Positions 17,687 through 25,949 of a stretch of DNA of 64,000 nt are shown piece after piece (position 1 is the stretch's first letter; each line of letters starts with the position of its first letter). Below the pieces are notes generated by a model that worked only from the letters and a program-made list of their open reading frames with translations, did not search any database and was not told where the DNA came from. The stretch is from Streptomyces yangpuensis. Its GTDB lineage: Bacteria > Actinomycetota > Actinomycetes > Streptomycetales > Streptomycetaceae. A program made the translations under genes and the position numbers. The stretch is taken from assembly GCF_001005295.1 (NCBI RefSeq), contig NZ_LBMK01000001.1:1127767-1191766 (forward strand). Reading direction: 5' to 3'.

Positions 17687-18661
17687 TCATTCCCCGGCGG
17701 GGGCCACGTCCCGCAGCAACTGCGTGAAGGCCGCCTCGTCGACGACGGGGGTGCCGAAGGACTTCGCCTTGACCGTCTTCGAGGTCGCCGAGTCCGGGTC
17801 GTTCGTCACCAGGAGGCTGGTGAGCCGCGACACACTCGTCGCGACGTGCAGGCCCGCCTCGATCGCCCGGTCCTCCAGCAGCTCCCGCTCCACCGAGGTG
17901 TCGCCGGAGAAGGCGACCCGCATGCCCTGCTTGAGGGGCTTGCCGTCCTCGAAGCGCCCCGGGTTGGGATGCGGGCACGCCGGCCGCCTGCGCGAGGGCC
18001 GCCAGCTGCCGCCGCCCCGGTACGACGCCTGGTGGCCGACGCGCGGGGCGGCGGCCGAGTCCGACCACTCCGTCAGCGGCCGGCACTCCAGCAGCGGCAG
18101 CCGTACGCCGCCCTGCGCCGCCGCGTGCAGCGACGGGCGGAAGGCCTCCGCGAGCACCCGGGCGTCGTCGAGCGCGTGGTGGGCGCGCTGCTGGACCACG
18201 CCGAAGTGCGCGGCCAGCGACTCCAGCTTGTGGTTGGGCAGCGGGAGGTTCAGCTCCTTCGACAGGGCGATGGTGCACAGCCGCTGGCGGACCGGCGCGG
18301 TCGTCGCCGCACGCGCGTACTCCCGGGCGATCATCTGCCAGTCGAAGATGGCGTTGTGGGCGACCAGCACGCGGTCCGCGAGCCGGCCGGCGAACTCCTC
18401 GGCGATGTCCTCGAAGAGGGGCGCACCGGCGAGCACGTCACTCGTCAGGCCGTGGATCCACACCGGTCCCGGGTCCCGCTGCGGGTTGACCAGGCTGTAC
18501 CAGTGGTCCTCCACGTTGCCCTGTGCGTCGAGCCGGTAGACGGCGGCGGAGACTATCCGGTCGTCGCGCGCGAGCCCGGTGGTCTCCACGTCGACGACCG
18601 CGTACCCCTGCGGGTAGGCGGTCGGCCACGTCGTCTCTGCGGTCGTACGGTCGTCGAGCAT
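17687..18661 (-). CDS. DnaQ-like 3'-5' exonuclease with C-terminal BRCT domain
   Basis: This 324-residue protein is probably a DEDDh nuclease acting in DNA repair or proofreading. Exonuclease motifs are YAVVDVETTGL (ExoI, residues about 18-28), VAHNAIFDWQMI (ExoII) and RAHHALDDARV (ExoIII with His and Asp). After a short Pro/Arg-rich linker, residues about 240-320 form a BRCT domain (GMRVAFSGDTSVERELLEDRA ... KTVKAKSFGTPVVDEAAF). BRCT domains bind phosphopeptides or DNA ends. The ATG at 18661 was chosen; an upstream in-frame extension has no support. It is transcribed alone. Confidence 0.92.
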   Translation of the reverse strand: MLDDRTTAETTWPTAYPQGYAVVDVETTGLARDDRIVSAAVYRLDAQGNVEDHWYSLVNPQRDPGPVWIHGLTSDVLAGAPLFEDIAEEFAGRLADRVLVAHNAIFDWQMIAREYARAATTAPVRQRLCTIALSKELNLPLPNHKLESLAAHFGVVQQRAHHALDDARVLAEAFRPSLHAAAQGGVRLPLLECRPLTEWSDSAAAPRVGHQASYRGGGSWRPSRRRPACPHPNPGRFEDGKPLKQGMRVAFSGDTSVERELLEDRAIEAGLHVATSVSRLTSLLVTNDPDSATSKTVKAKSFGTPVVDEAAFTQLLRDVAPAGE

Positions 18662-18812
18662 GGTCACAGAGGATATCGGCACGGACTGACACCGCGGCCC
18701 CACCCTGGGTCAGCCCAGGGCGGACACCAGGTCCCCGGCGGCCGTCCGTTCGAGCCGCAACCGTCGAGGGGCCCGGCGGGAAAACGGCCGCGTCGCGGCT
18801 CAGCAGCCCGAT

Positions 18813-19478
18813 TCACCGGGCGGTTCCCGGAGCCCGGGGCGCGGTTCCCGGAGCCTGGGGCGGCGGTGCCAGCAGGGCCGTCACCAGGGCACGTACGGAC
18901 AGCAGGAAGAGCCGCTCCGGATCCGCGGGCCGGGCCAGCGCCCGGGCGAGGGCCGGGTCGTCGGGGGCGGCCGCCGGGTCCCACAGCTCGCTCTCGGCCG
19001 GGTGCTGGGCGGGAGAGCGTTCGCGGTTGCGCTCGACCAGGAGGAAGCCGACGATCTGGAACTGCACGGCGCGCACCGCGTCGGCCGCCCGGGCACCACG
19101 CAGCCCGGCGGCGTGCACCTCGTGGACGAGCGCCTGCTGCGCCGGCAGGAACATCCGCTCCGTGAGTCCGCGTTCGTGGACCATCGCGATCAGGTGCGGG
19201 CGCCCGCGCAGTTCGCGGCGCAGGATCCGGGCCACCGAGAGGATCCGCTCGGACGGGGTGCGGCCGGCCGGCCGGATCGCGCCCATCTCCCGCACGGTCC
19301 GCTCCACGAGGGCGTCGAGCAGCGATTCGCGGTTCCCGACGTGCCAGTAGATGGACGTCACCGCGGTGCCCAGCTCGGCGGCGAGCCCCCGCATCGTGAG
19401 GGCGGCCGGACCGCGCTGCCTGACCAGGGACGCGGCGGCGTCCAGCACCTCGTCACGGGTCAGCGAGGATCGGGCCAT
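18813..19478 (-). CDS. TetR/AcrR family transcriptional regulator
   Basis: This 221-residue regulator has an N-terminal HTH (RDEVLDAAASLVRQRGPAAL ... ELGTAVTSIYWHVGNRESLL) and a helical ligand-binding domain with a TetR_C-type core. The C-terminus carries a short repeated APGTAPRAPGTA tail encoded by imperfect repeats at about 18815-18870. It is divergent from the ADC-SDR-amidohydrolase operon with 115 bases between the starts, which contain a palindromic operator candidate at 19552. Local repression of that operon by a metabolite-sensing TetR protein is the natural reading. Confidence 0.92.
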   Translation of the reverse strand: MARSSLTRDEVLDAAASLVRQRGPAALTMRGLAAELGTAVTSIYWHVGNRESLLDALVERTVREMGAIRPAGRTPSERILSVARILRRELRGRPHLIAMVHERGLTERMFLPAQQALVHEVHAAGLRGARAADAVRAVQFQIVGFLLVERNRERSPAQHPAESELWDPAAAPDDPALARALARPADPERLFLLSVRALVTALLAPPPQAPGTAPRAPGTAR

Positions 19479-19523
19479 GTCTGCGGTCCGCCGATCTGTT
19501 GATGCGTCAGTTCTGGCGCGTGC

Positions 19524-19539
19524 AAGGGTCTTTACCCTT
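19524..19539. promoter_or_regulatory. Inverted repeat AAGGGT-N4-ACCCTT
   Basis: A perfect 6-bp inverted repeat with a 4-base spacer lies in the middle of the TetR/ADC divergent region. It is a second, weaker operator candidate or a promoter element. Confidence 0.4.
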
Positions 19540-19551
19540 CATCGGCGGCGG

Positions 19552-19566
19552 TGTAACTGTGTTACA
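19552..19566. promoter_or_regulatory. Palindromic operator candidate for the TetR regulator
   Basis: TGTAACTGTGTTACA is a perfect 6-bp inverted repeat with a 3-base spacer. It lies between the divergent TetR gene and the ADC gene, 28 bases before the ADC ATG, a typical TetR operator position. Confidence 0.6.
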
Positions 19567-19593
19567 GACCCGAACCGAGAGGTGGTGCGAGAC

Positions 19594-20391
19594 ATGGCAC
19601 GCGTACGGTACGGAGCGCGCGGCGAGGCCGAGATCGCCGCGTCGCGCGAGAAGAGTTCCAAGCTCCCCGACATCTGGTCCACCGGTGTGGTGGCCCTCTG
19701 GGAGACCGATCCGGACGTGGTCGCCGCGGTTCTCCCGCCGCCGCTCGAACCGGCCGAGCGGCCCCTCGTACGGGCCAACATCAGCAGGGTCGACCTGCCC
19801 GGCTACCCGCTCGGTGCCGGCTCCGTGGCCGTCGCCGCCCAGCACGACGGGGTGGAGGGCTGGTACCCGCTCGTCATGCCGATGACCCACGAGCGCGCCC
19901 TGACCGGCGGCCGCGAGGTCTTCGGCGAACCGAAGAAACTGGGCGAGGTCACCGTCGAGCGCGACGGCCTCGTCGTACGCGCCGCGCTCGCCCGGCACGG
20001 CATCGCCTTCGTCGAGGTGCGCGGCGCCGTGGACCGCGCGCTCCCGCTGCCCGAACCCACCCGCAAGACCGACTTCTACTTCAAGTTCCTGCCCGCCGTG
20101 GACGGTTCGGGCTTCGACGTGGACCCGGTCCTCGTGCACTGCGTCCGCAACGAGAGGGTCCGCAGGCTGGAGCACGTCACCGGCGACGTCGTCCTGCGCG
20201 AGTCGATGTTCGATCCGGTCGCGGACCTTCCCGTCCGCCGCCTCGTGGAGATCACCATCGGCGAGAAGACCACCGACCAGCATGGCCGGGTCGTCGAGCG
20301 GGTCAGCGCCCGGGCCCTGCTCCCGTACATCCACCAGCGCTACGACGACCCCCTGCAGATCCTCGACGGCCCGCCGGAAGGGAGCCTGTGA
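19594..20391 (+). CDS. Acetoacetate decarboxylase-like (ADC) family protein
   Basis: This 265-residue protein is of the ADC family, whose founder decarboxylates acetoacetate through a lysine Schiff base; relatives act as aldolase-dehydratases or hydratases. The segment ALTGGREVFGEPKKLGEV around residue 105-122 contains the lysine pair of the active site. HERALTGGRE and KFLPAVDGSGFDV also match the family. The ATG at 19594 is preceded by AGAGGTGG. It is the first gene of a four-gene operon (ADC, SDR, two amidohydrolases) divergent from a TetR regulator, and the next start follows its stop by one base. The context suggests catabolism of a beta-keto or related acid. Confidence 0.9.
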   Translation: MARVRYGARGEAEIAASREKSSKLPDIWSTGVVALWETDPDVVAAVLPPPLEPAERPLVRANISRVDLPGYPLGAGSVAVAAQHDGVEGWYPLVMPMTHERALTGGREVFGEPKKLGEVTVERDGLVVRAALARHGIAFVEVRGAVDRALPLPEPTRKTDFYFKFLPAVDGSGFDVDPVLVHCVRNERVRRLEHVTGDVVLRESMFDPVADLPVRRLVEITIGEKTTDQHGRVVERVSARALLPYIHQRYDDPLQILDGPPEGSL

Positions 20392-20392
20392 G

Positions 20393-21277
20393 ATGCGCCT
20401 CGGACCGGGACAGACGGCCGTCGTCACCGGCGCCGCAGGCGGTATCGGCCTCGCCATGGCCCGCCGCTTCGCCGCGGAAGGGCTGACGGTCGTGCTCGCC
20501 GACGTCGAGGAGGCCGCCCTGCGCAAGGCCGCCGGGGAACTCGCCGCGGACGGGGCGCGGGTCCTCGCCAAGACCGTCGACGTCAGCGACCGCGACTCCG
20601 TGCTCGCCCTCGCCGACGCGGCGTACGAGGCCTTCGGCGCCGTCCACGTGCTCTGCAACAACGCGGGCGTCGGCTCCGGCGCCGAGGGCCGGATGTGGGA
20701 GCACGAGCCCAACGACTGGAAGTGGGCCTTCTCCGTCAACGTGTGGGGCGTCTTCCACGGTATCCAGGCCTTCGTACCCCGCATGATCGCCGGCGGCGCC
20801 CCCGGCCACGTCGTCAACACCTCCTCCGGCGACGGCGGCATCGCCCCGCTGCCCACCGCCTCCGTGTACGCCGTCACCAAGGCCGCCGTGGTCACCATGA
20901 CCGAGTCGCTCTACGCCCACCTCAAGGCGGAGGGCGCGGCCGTCGGCGCCTCCGTGCTCTTCCCCGGACCGCACATGCTGCGCACCGGGCTGTGGGAGTC
21001 CCACCGCAACCGGCCCGAGCGGTACGCGAAGGAGCGCCCGCGCAGGACCCCGTACCGCAGCCTCGACCAGTACGAGGCCGCGATGAAGCAGGCCGGCCAC
21101 GAGGTGAACTTCACCCCGGTCGAGGAGGTCGCGGAGCACGTCGTCGACGGCATCCGCGCCGACCGCTTCTGGATGCTGCCGCCGAGCGAGCACAGCGACC
21201 GGCAGATCCGCGCCCGGTCGCAGTCGATGCTCGACCGCACCGACCCCGCCTACCTGGAGAGCTTCATCCTCGACTGA
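20393..21277 (+). CDS. Short-chain dehydrogenase/reductase
   Basis: This classical SDR of 294 residues has the cofactor motif TGAAGGIG at residues 12-19, NNAG at about 90, the catalytic serine in NTSSGDGG and YAVTKAA as the YxxxK motif, all intact. The acidic residue in VLADVEE after beta-2 favours NAD(H). An extended C-terminal part (RPERYAKERPRRTPYRSLDQ) exceeds the 250-residue core and may shape a larger substrate pocket. An AAGGGAG ribosome site lies within the preceding gene end. It probably oxidises or reduces an intermediate passed between the ADC-like and amidohydrolase proteins. Confidence 0.92.
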   Translation: MRLGPGQTAVVTGAAGGIGLAMARRFAAEGLTVVLADVEEAALRKAAGELAADGARVLAKTVDVSDRDSVLALADAAYEAFGAVHVLCNNAGVGSGAEGRMWEHEPNDWKWAFSVNVWGVFHGIQAFVPRMIAGGAPGHVVNTSSGDGGIAPLPTASVYAVTKAAVVTMTESLYAHLKAEGAAVGASVLFPGPHMLRTGLWESHRNRPERYAKERPRRTPYRSLDQYEAAMKQAGHEVNFTPVEEVAEHVVDGIRADRFWMLPPSEHSDRQIRARSQSMLDRTDPAYLESFILD

Positions 21278-21289
21278 GGAGCGTCCGCC

Positions 21290-22678
21290 ATGAGCGACAG
21301 CACGAGCGAGACCACGAGCGACAGCCCGAGTGAGACCGTGAGCGGCACCCCGAGCGGCACCCCGAGCGGCACCCCGGGCGGCACCACGAGGGACGCCCCG
21401 TACGAAGACCCGTACCTGATCATCTCCTCCGACTGCCACGCGGGCCTGCCGACGGAGCAGTACCGTCCCTACCTCGACTCCCGATTCCACCGCCAGTTCG
21501 ACGAGTTCCTCGGCCAGCGCGACGCCCGCCGCGCGGAGGCCACCCGGCTGGGCGTCCGCAACGAGGCCTTCGCCGAGAAGTGGTTCCACGATCACGAGGA
21601 GGGCCTCCGGGGAGGCTGGGACACGGGCCGGCGGCTGAAGGAACTCGACGGCGACGGCGTGGCCGCCGAGGTCGTCTTCCCCGACGCGGACGCCGTCGAC
21701 AGCCAGACCGCAGCCCCCTTCGGCGTGGGCCTCGGACTCTCCGGCGACCAGGACCCCGAGCTCGGCATGGCGGGCGCGCAGGCGCACAACCGCTGGCTGG
21801 CCGAGTTCGTCTCGCAGACCCCCGAACGCCACTGCGGCGTCGCACTGCTGCCCATCACGGGTGAGCCGGCCAAGGTCGTCGCCGAGATCCACCGGGCCAG
21901 GGAGTCCGGGCTGGGCGCGCTGATGATCCCCGCCATGTGGGTGGACAAGGCGCCCTATCACGACCGCCGCTACGACCCCGTCTGGGCGGCGGCGGCCGAG
22001 ACACGGATGCCGATCGTCACCCACTCCGGCTCGTCGCCGCGCCACGAGTACGGCGACCACCTGGGCATCTTCGTCTCCGAGGTCACCTGGTGGCCGGCCC
22101 GCCCGCTGTGGTTCCTGCTCTGGTCGGGGGTGTTCGAACGGCACCCGGGCCTGCGCTTCGGGGTCGCCGAGTCGGGCTGCTGGTGGCTGCCGAACCAGCT
22201 GTGGTTCATGGACCGGCTCTACCTCGGCGCGCACGGCGGCAAGAAGCTCTCGCCCTTCGAGGAGCTGAAGCGGCCGCCGAGCGAGTACCTGGACCGCCAG
22301 GTCTTCGTCTGCGCGACCAACACCAAGCGGCGCGAACTGGCCCAGCGCTACGAGATCGGCGTCGACAACATCCTGTGGGGCTCGGACTTCCCGCACCCCG
22401 AGGGCACCTGGCCCGACACCCGGAACTGGCTGCGCCGGACCTTCCACGACATCCCGGTCGACGAGACCCGGCGGATGCTCGGGCTCGCCGCGGCCGAGGT
22501 CTTCGGCTTCGACACCGCGAAGCTGGCCCCGATCGCCCGCCGGATCGGCCCCACCCCGGCCGCGCTGGGCCAGTCCCCGGACCAGGCGGCGGTGGCGGCC
22601 TCCTGGGCACGCTCGCGCGAGGTGGGCCGGCACTGGCTGACGGACCATGACTTCCCGGTCCTGGGGGTCGCGCGGTGA
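21290..22678 (+). CDS. Amidohydrolase family 2 (Amidohydro_2) protein, first of a pair
   Basis: This 462-residue TIM-barrel metal enzyme belongs to the family of ACMSD and resorcylate-type decarboxylases. After a low-complexity N-terminus of about 38 residues (repeats of SGTP), the barrel begins with the metal motif SSDCHAG, in which Asp-x-His replaces the classical HxH. Further ligand regions are PIVTHSGSS and WGSDFPHPEG. Members of this family decarboxylate or hydrolyse aromatic and branched acids. The stop overlaps the next start (GTGA at 22675), so the two amidohydrolases are made in equal amounts and may assemble together. Substrate not known. Confidence 0.88.
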   Translation: MSDSTSETTSDSPSETVSGTPSGTPSGTPGGTTRDAPYEDPYLIISSDCHAGLPTEQYRPYLDSRFHRQFDEFLGQRDARRAEATRLGVRNEAFAEKWFHDHEEGLRGGWDTGRRLKELDGDGVAAEVVFPDADAVDSQTAAPFGVGLGLSGDQDPELGMAGAQAHNRWLAEFVSQTPERHCGVALLPITGEPAKVVAEIHRARESGLGALMIPAMWVDKAPYHDRRYDPVWAAAAETRMPIVTHSGSSPRHEYGDHLGIFVSEVTWWPARPLWFLLWSGVFERHPGLRFGVAESGCWWLPNQLWFMDRLYLGAHGGKKLSPFEELKRPPSEYLDRQVFVCATNTKRRELAQRYEIGVDNILWGSDFPHPEGTWPDTRNWLRRTFHDIPVDETRRMLGLAAAEVFGFDTAKLAPIARRIGPTPAALGQSPDQAAVAASWARSREVGRHWLTDHDFPVLGVAR

Positions 22679-23985
22679 CCGGCCATGACGACAACGGCCG
22701 GGAGAGCCGCGACAACGGAGGCAAGGGCGGCAGGACCGGCAGGACCGGCAGGACCGGCAAGGGCCGCGATGACGACCGCTACACGGTGATCTCGGCGGAC
22801 TGCCACGCGGGCGCCGACCTCCTGGACTACAAGCCGTACCTGGAGAAGCGGTACCACGACGACTTCGATGCCTGGGCCGCCACGTACGTGAACCCGTACG
22901 AGGACCTCCTCGCGGACACGGCGGACCGCAACTGGAACTCGGCGCGGCGCCTGGCGGAACTGGAGGCCGACGGCATCGTCGCCGAGGTCGTCTTCCCGAA
23001 CACCATCCCGCCGTTCTTCCCCAAGGCCTCCCTGATGGCGCAGCCGCCGACGGCCGCCGAGTACGCGATGCGCTGGGCCGGCCTGCAGGCCCACAACCGC
23101 TGGCTGGCGGACTTCTGCGCGCACGCGCCGGGCCGGCGGGCGGGGGTCGCACAGATCCTCCTCAACGACGTCGACGCGGCGGTGGAGGAGATCCGCCGCA
23201 CGAAGGAGGCGGGCCTGACGGGCGGGATCCTGCTCCCCGGGGTGCCGCCCGGCTCCACGGTTCCCGAGCTGTACTCGGCCGCGTACGACCCCGTCTGGGC
23301 GGTGTGCGACGAACTGGACGTCCCGGTCAACCACCACGGAGGCTCGGCCTCGCCGCCGCTCGGCGACGAACCGGCGGCCCGGGCGGTCTTCATGGTGGAG
23401 ACCACCTGGTTCTCGCACCGCGCCCTGTGGCACCTCGTCTTCGGCGGGGCGTTCCGTCGCCACCCGGGTCTCAAGCTGGTCCTGACGGAGCAGGGCTCGG
23501 GCTGGATCCCGGGTGTACTGGAGATGCTGGACTACTACCACGGCCGCCTGGTCGCGGCCTCCTCCACCGCCGAGTCCAAGTTCGGGGCGGGCCTCGCCGA
23601 GGCGATGGGCAAGGGCCCGAGCGAGGTCTGGCGGGACAACTGCTTCGTGGGGGCGAGCTTCATGCGCCCCCACGAGGTGCCGCTGCGGGACCGGATCGGC
23701 CTCGACAAGATCATGTGGGGCAGCGACTACCCCCACGACGAGGGCACCACGCCGTACTCCCGCGAAGGCCTCCGCATCGCCTACGCGGGCCTCCCGCAGG
23801 ACGAGGTCGCCGCGATGGCCGGCGGCAACGCGGCCCGCGTGTACGGCTTCGACCTCACCCTGCTGGACGCCCTCGCGGCCGAGCACGGCCCCCTGGTCTC
23901 GGAGATCGCCGAACCCCTCACGGAGATCCCCCCGGACGCCACCAGCCCGGCCTTCGCCAAGGGCGGCTCGGTCCGCGTCTGGTAG
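22675..23985 (+). CDS. Amidohydrolase family 2 (Amidohydro_2) protein, second of a pair
   Basis: This 436-residue paralogue of the preceding protein is clearly homologous along its length: SADCHAG, LQAHNRWLADF, VNHHGGSAS and WGSDYPHDEG align with the first copy. The N-terminal 35 residues are again low complexity, here Gly/Arg/Thr/Asp repeats (GRTGRTGRTGKG) of different composition. It retains Asp-x-His, a central His and the C-terminal Asp, so it may be active. The GTG start overlaps the stop of its neighbour. It is the last gene of the operon; 240 bases of non-coding sequence follow. Confidence 0.88.
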   Translation: MTGHDDNGRESRDNGGKGGRTGRTGRTGKGRDDDRYTVISADCHAGADLLDYKPYLEKRYHDDFDAWAATYVNPYEDLLADTADRNWNSARRLAELEADGIVAEVVFPNTIPPFFPKASLMAQPPTAAEYAMRWAGLQAHNRWLADFCAHAPGRRAGVAQILLNDVDAAVEEIRRTKEAGLTGGILLPGVPPGSTVPELYSAAYDPVWAVCDELDVPVNHHGGSASPPLGDEPAARAVFMVETTWFSHRALWHLVFGGAFRRHPGLKLVLTEQGSGWIPGVLEMLDYYHGRLVAASSTAESKFGAGLAEAMGKGPSEVWRDNCFVGASFMRPHEVPLRDRIGLDKIMWGSDYPHDEGTTPYSREGLRIAYAGLPQDEVAAMAGGNAARVYGFDLTLLDALAAEHGPLVSEIAEPLTEIPPDATSPAFAKGGSVRVW

Positions 23986-24171
23986 CCGCTGCGCTCCCGC
24001 CGGGGCGCTTCAGCAGGACCTGAGCTTCCCCGGCGGGAAGAGGCCGCTTCCCAGCACAGGGACGGGGCGGACCTGACCAGGGTGCTCGCCGCCGCACCCG
24101 CGACCCGTCAGAGAACCGCCTCGAAACCTGTCATTCCCCACCCTCCCCGAACCGTCGGTAACCTCGATGGA

Positions 24172-24183
24172 TACCGATCGGTA
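24172..24183. promoter_or_regulatory. Palindrome TACCGATCGGTA
   Basis: A perfect 12-bp palindrome lies 45 bases upstream of the sterol-desaturase-like gene, with a half-site-like GTCGGTAAC 20 bases earlier. It is a candidate operator or regulator site. No regulator gene is adjacent on that side. Confidence 0.45.
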
Positions 24184-24227
24184 ACAACCTCTAGCGGCAG
24201 CCCTGAAGGCGCCTCTATGGTGCGGAC

Positions 24228-25211
24228 ATGCCGAACCTGCCCGATGTCGTGCTGTGGTCCATACCCGCCTTCGTGCTGCTCACCGTCATCGAGCTGGTGA
24301 GCTACCGGCTCCATCCCGACGAGGACGCGGCCGGATACGACACCAAGGACGCCGTCACCAGCATCGGCATGGGGCTCGGCAGCATCGGCTTCGACCTCCT
24401 CTGGAAGATCCCGGTGGTCGCGGTCTTCACCGCCGTCTACGAACTGACCCCGCTGCGCGTGCCGTTGCTGTGGTGGACCATCCCCCTGATGCTGCTCGCC
24501 CAGGACTTCCTCTACTACTGGCAGCACCGCTGCCACCACGTCATCCGCATCCTGTGGGCCTGTCACGTGGTCCACCACAGCAGCCGGAAGTTCAACCTCA
24601 CCACCGCCCTGCGCCAGCCCTGGACCAGCGCCACGACGTACTGGTTCTACCTGCCGATGGTGGCCGTCGGGGTGCACCCGGCCGTGGTCCCGTTCTGCTA
24701 CGGCATCAACCTGCTCTACCAGTTCTGGGTCCACACCGAGCGGATCGGGAAGCTGCCGCGGGCCTACGAGTACGTCTTCAACACCCCGTCCCACCACCGC
24801 GTCCACCACGCCTCCCAGGGCGGTTACCTGGACCGCAACTACGGCGGCATCCTGATCGTCTGGGACCGGATGTTCGGCTCCTGGGTGGGCGAGACCGACA
24901 AGCCCGTCTACGGGCTCACCAAGAACATCAACACCTACAACCCGCTGCGCGTGGCCACCCACGAGTACGCCGCCATCGCCCGGGACGTACGCGCCGCCCG
25001 GAGCTGGAGCGAGCGGGCCGGCCGGGTCTTCCGCGGCCCCGGCTGGCAGCCCGCCACCGCCCCGCTGCCCGCACCGGCATCCGCCCCGGACGACGCCACC
25101 GCCGCCCAGGCCAAGGCCGCCGCGCCCGCGAACGCCGCGCGAGCCGTCGCCGCCCAGGCCAAGGCCGCCGCGCCCGCCGCCGACCCGGCCGTACAGGAGA
25201 GCACCGCGTGA
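24228..25211 (+). CDS. Sterol desaturase / fatty acid hydroxylase superfamily membrane protein
   Basis: This 327-residue integral membrane protein has the di-iron histidine clusters of the superfamily: HRCHH at about residue 101, HVVHHSSRKFN near 115 and HRVHHA near 191, with an additional HTER. At least four hydrophobic helices surround them. Members hydroxylate or desaturate lipids using oxygen. The C-terminal 70 residues are low complexity with a duplicated AAQAKAAAPA segment and are unlikely to be catalytic. The next gene starts inside this stop codon region (GTG at 25208), so the two are coupled. A role in alkyl-lipid modification together with the lysoplasmalogenase-like protein is inferred. 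Confidence 0.9.
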   Translation: MPNLPDVVLWSIPAFVLLTVIELVSYRLHPDEDAAGYDTKDAVTSIGMGLGSIGFDLLWKIPVVAVFTAVYELTPLRVPLLWWTIPLMLLAQDFLYYWQHRCHHVIRILWACHVVHHSSRKFNLTTALRQPWTSATTYWFYLPMVAVGVHPAVVPFCYGINLLYQFWVHTERIGKLPRAYEYVFNTPSHHRVHHASQGGYLDRNYGGILIVWDRMFGSWVGETDKPVYGLTKNINTYNPLRVATHEYAAIARDVRAARSWSERAGRVFRGPGWQPATAPLPAPASAPDDATAAQAKAAAPANAARAVAAQAKAAAPAADPAVQESTA

Positions 25212-25894
25212 GCACCGCAGAGTCCACCGGCCGGCCCGCCCCCTCCTGGGCCGCCGGCCGGACGGCGCCCGGCCGGGCCAGGCTCGGCCGCGTCGCCCTC
25301 GCCGCCTTCGCCGTGGCCGCCGCCGCGGACCTCGTGTCCCTGCTGGCCGACTGGCACCTCGGGCACGTCATCGCCAAGCCGCTGCTGATGCCGCTGCTGG
25401 TCGGGTACGTGATCACGCGCGGCGCGCCCCGGCTGCTGGTCGCCGCGCTGCTGTTCGGCTGGGGCGGGGACCTGGCCCTGCTCTTCGACGCCGAGGCCGC
25501 CTTCCTCGCCGGCATGGGTTCCTTCGCCGTCGGACACGTCTGCTACCTCGTCCTCTTCGGCAAGCGGCCGGCGAACCCGCTGCTCGGGGGCGCCTACACC
25601 CTGGCCCTGCTCGGCACCGTCGCCCTGCTCTGGGCCGACCTGCCCGCAGACCTGCGGATCCCCGTGGCCGGCTACAGCCTGCTGCTCACCGCCATGGCCT
25701 TCCGCTCCAGCGCCCTCGGCCTGCGGGCCGGCATCGGCGGTGCGCTGTTCCTGCTGTCCGACACCCTGATCGCCACCGGCGTCGCGGAATGGCCGCAGCT
25801 GCCCCGCCCGGACTTCTGGATCATGGCCACCTACCTCGCCGCCCAGTACCTGCTGGCGACCGGCGCGACCACCCGCGAGGCAGGCGTACCGTAG
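25208..25894 (+). CDS. Lysoplasmalogenase-like (YhhN/TMEM86 family) membrane protein
   Basis: This 228-residue protein has about eight hydrophobic helices and the family features KPLLMPLLVGY, FGWGGDLALLF with the conserved GD, and LFLLSDTLIA with the conserved SD. TMEM86 proteins cleave the vinyl ether bond of lysoplasmalogens. Start GTG overlaps the preceding stop by four bases. Bacterial members are rarely characterised. Pairing with a sterol-desaturase-superfamily protein recalls alkylglycerol monooxygenase, which also acts on ether lipids, so an ether-lipid function is a reasonable hypothesis. Confidence 0.88.
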   Translation: MSTAESTGRPAPSWAAGRTAPGRARLGRVALAAFAVAAAADLVSLLADWHLGHVIAKPLLMPLLVGYVITRGAPRLLVAALLFGWGGDLALLFDAEAAFLAGMGSFAVGHVCYLVLFGKRPANPLLGGAYTLALLGTVALLWADLPADLRIPVAGYSLLLTAMAFRSSALGLRAGIGGALFLLSDTLIATGVAEWPQLPRPDFWIMATYLAAQYLLATGATTREAGVP

Positions 25895-25949
25895 GACGGC
25901 CGCCAGTCGTACAAGACTGAACCATTTCGAGCCGGAGGACTGCACCACC

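Noticed and set aside
20303..23152. 949-codon minus-strand frame opposite the catabolic operon
   Set aside because: Antisense to four well-supported genes; Arg/Pro-rich and Val/Gly-rich nonsense without domains.
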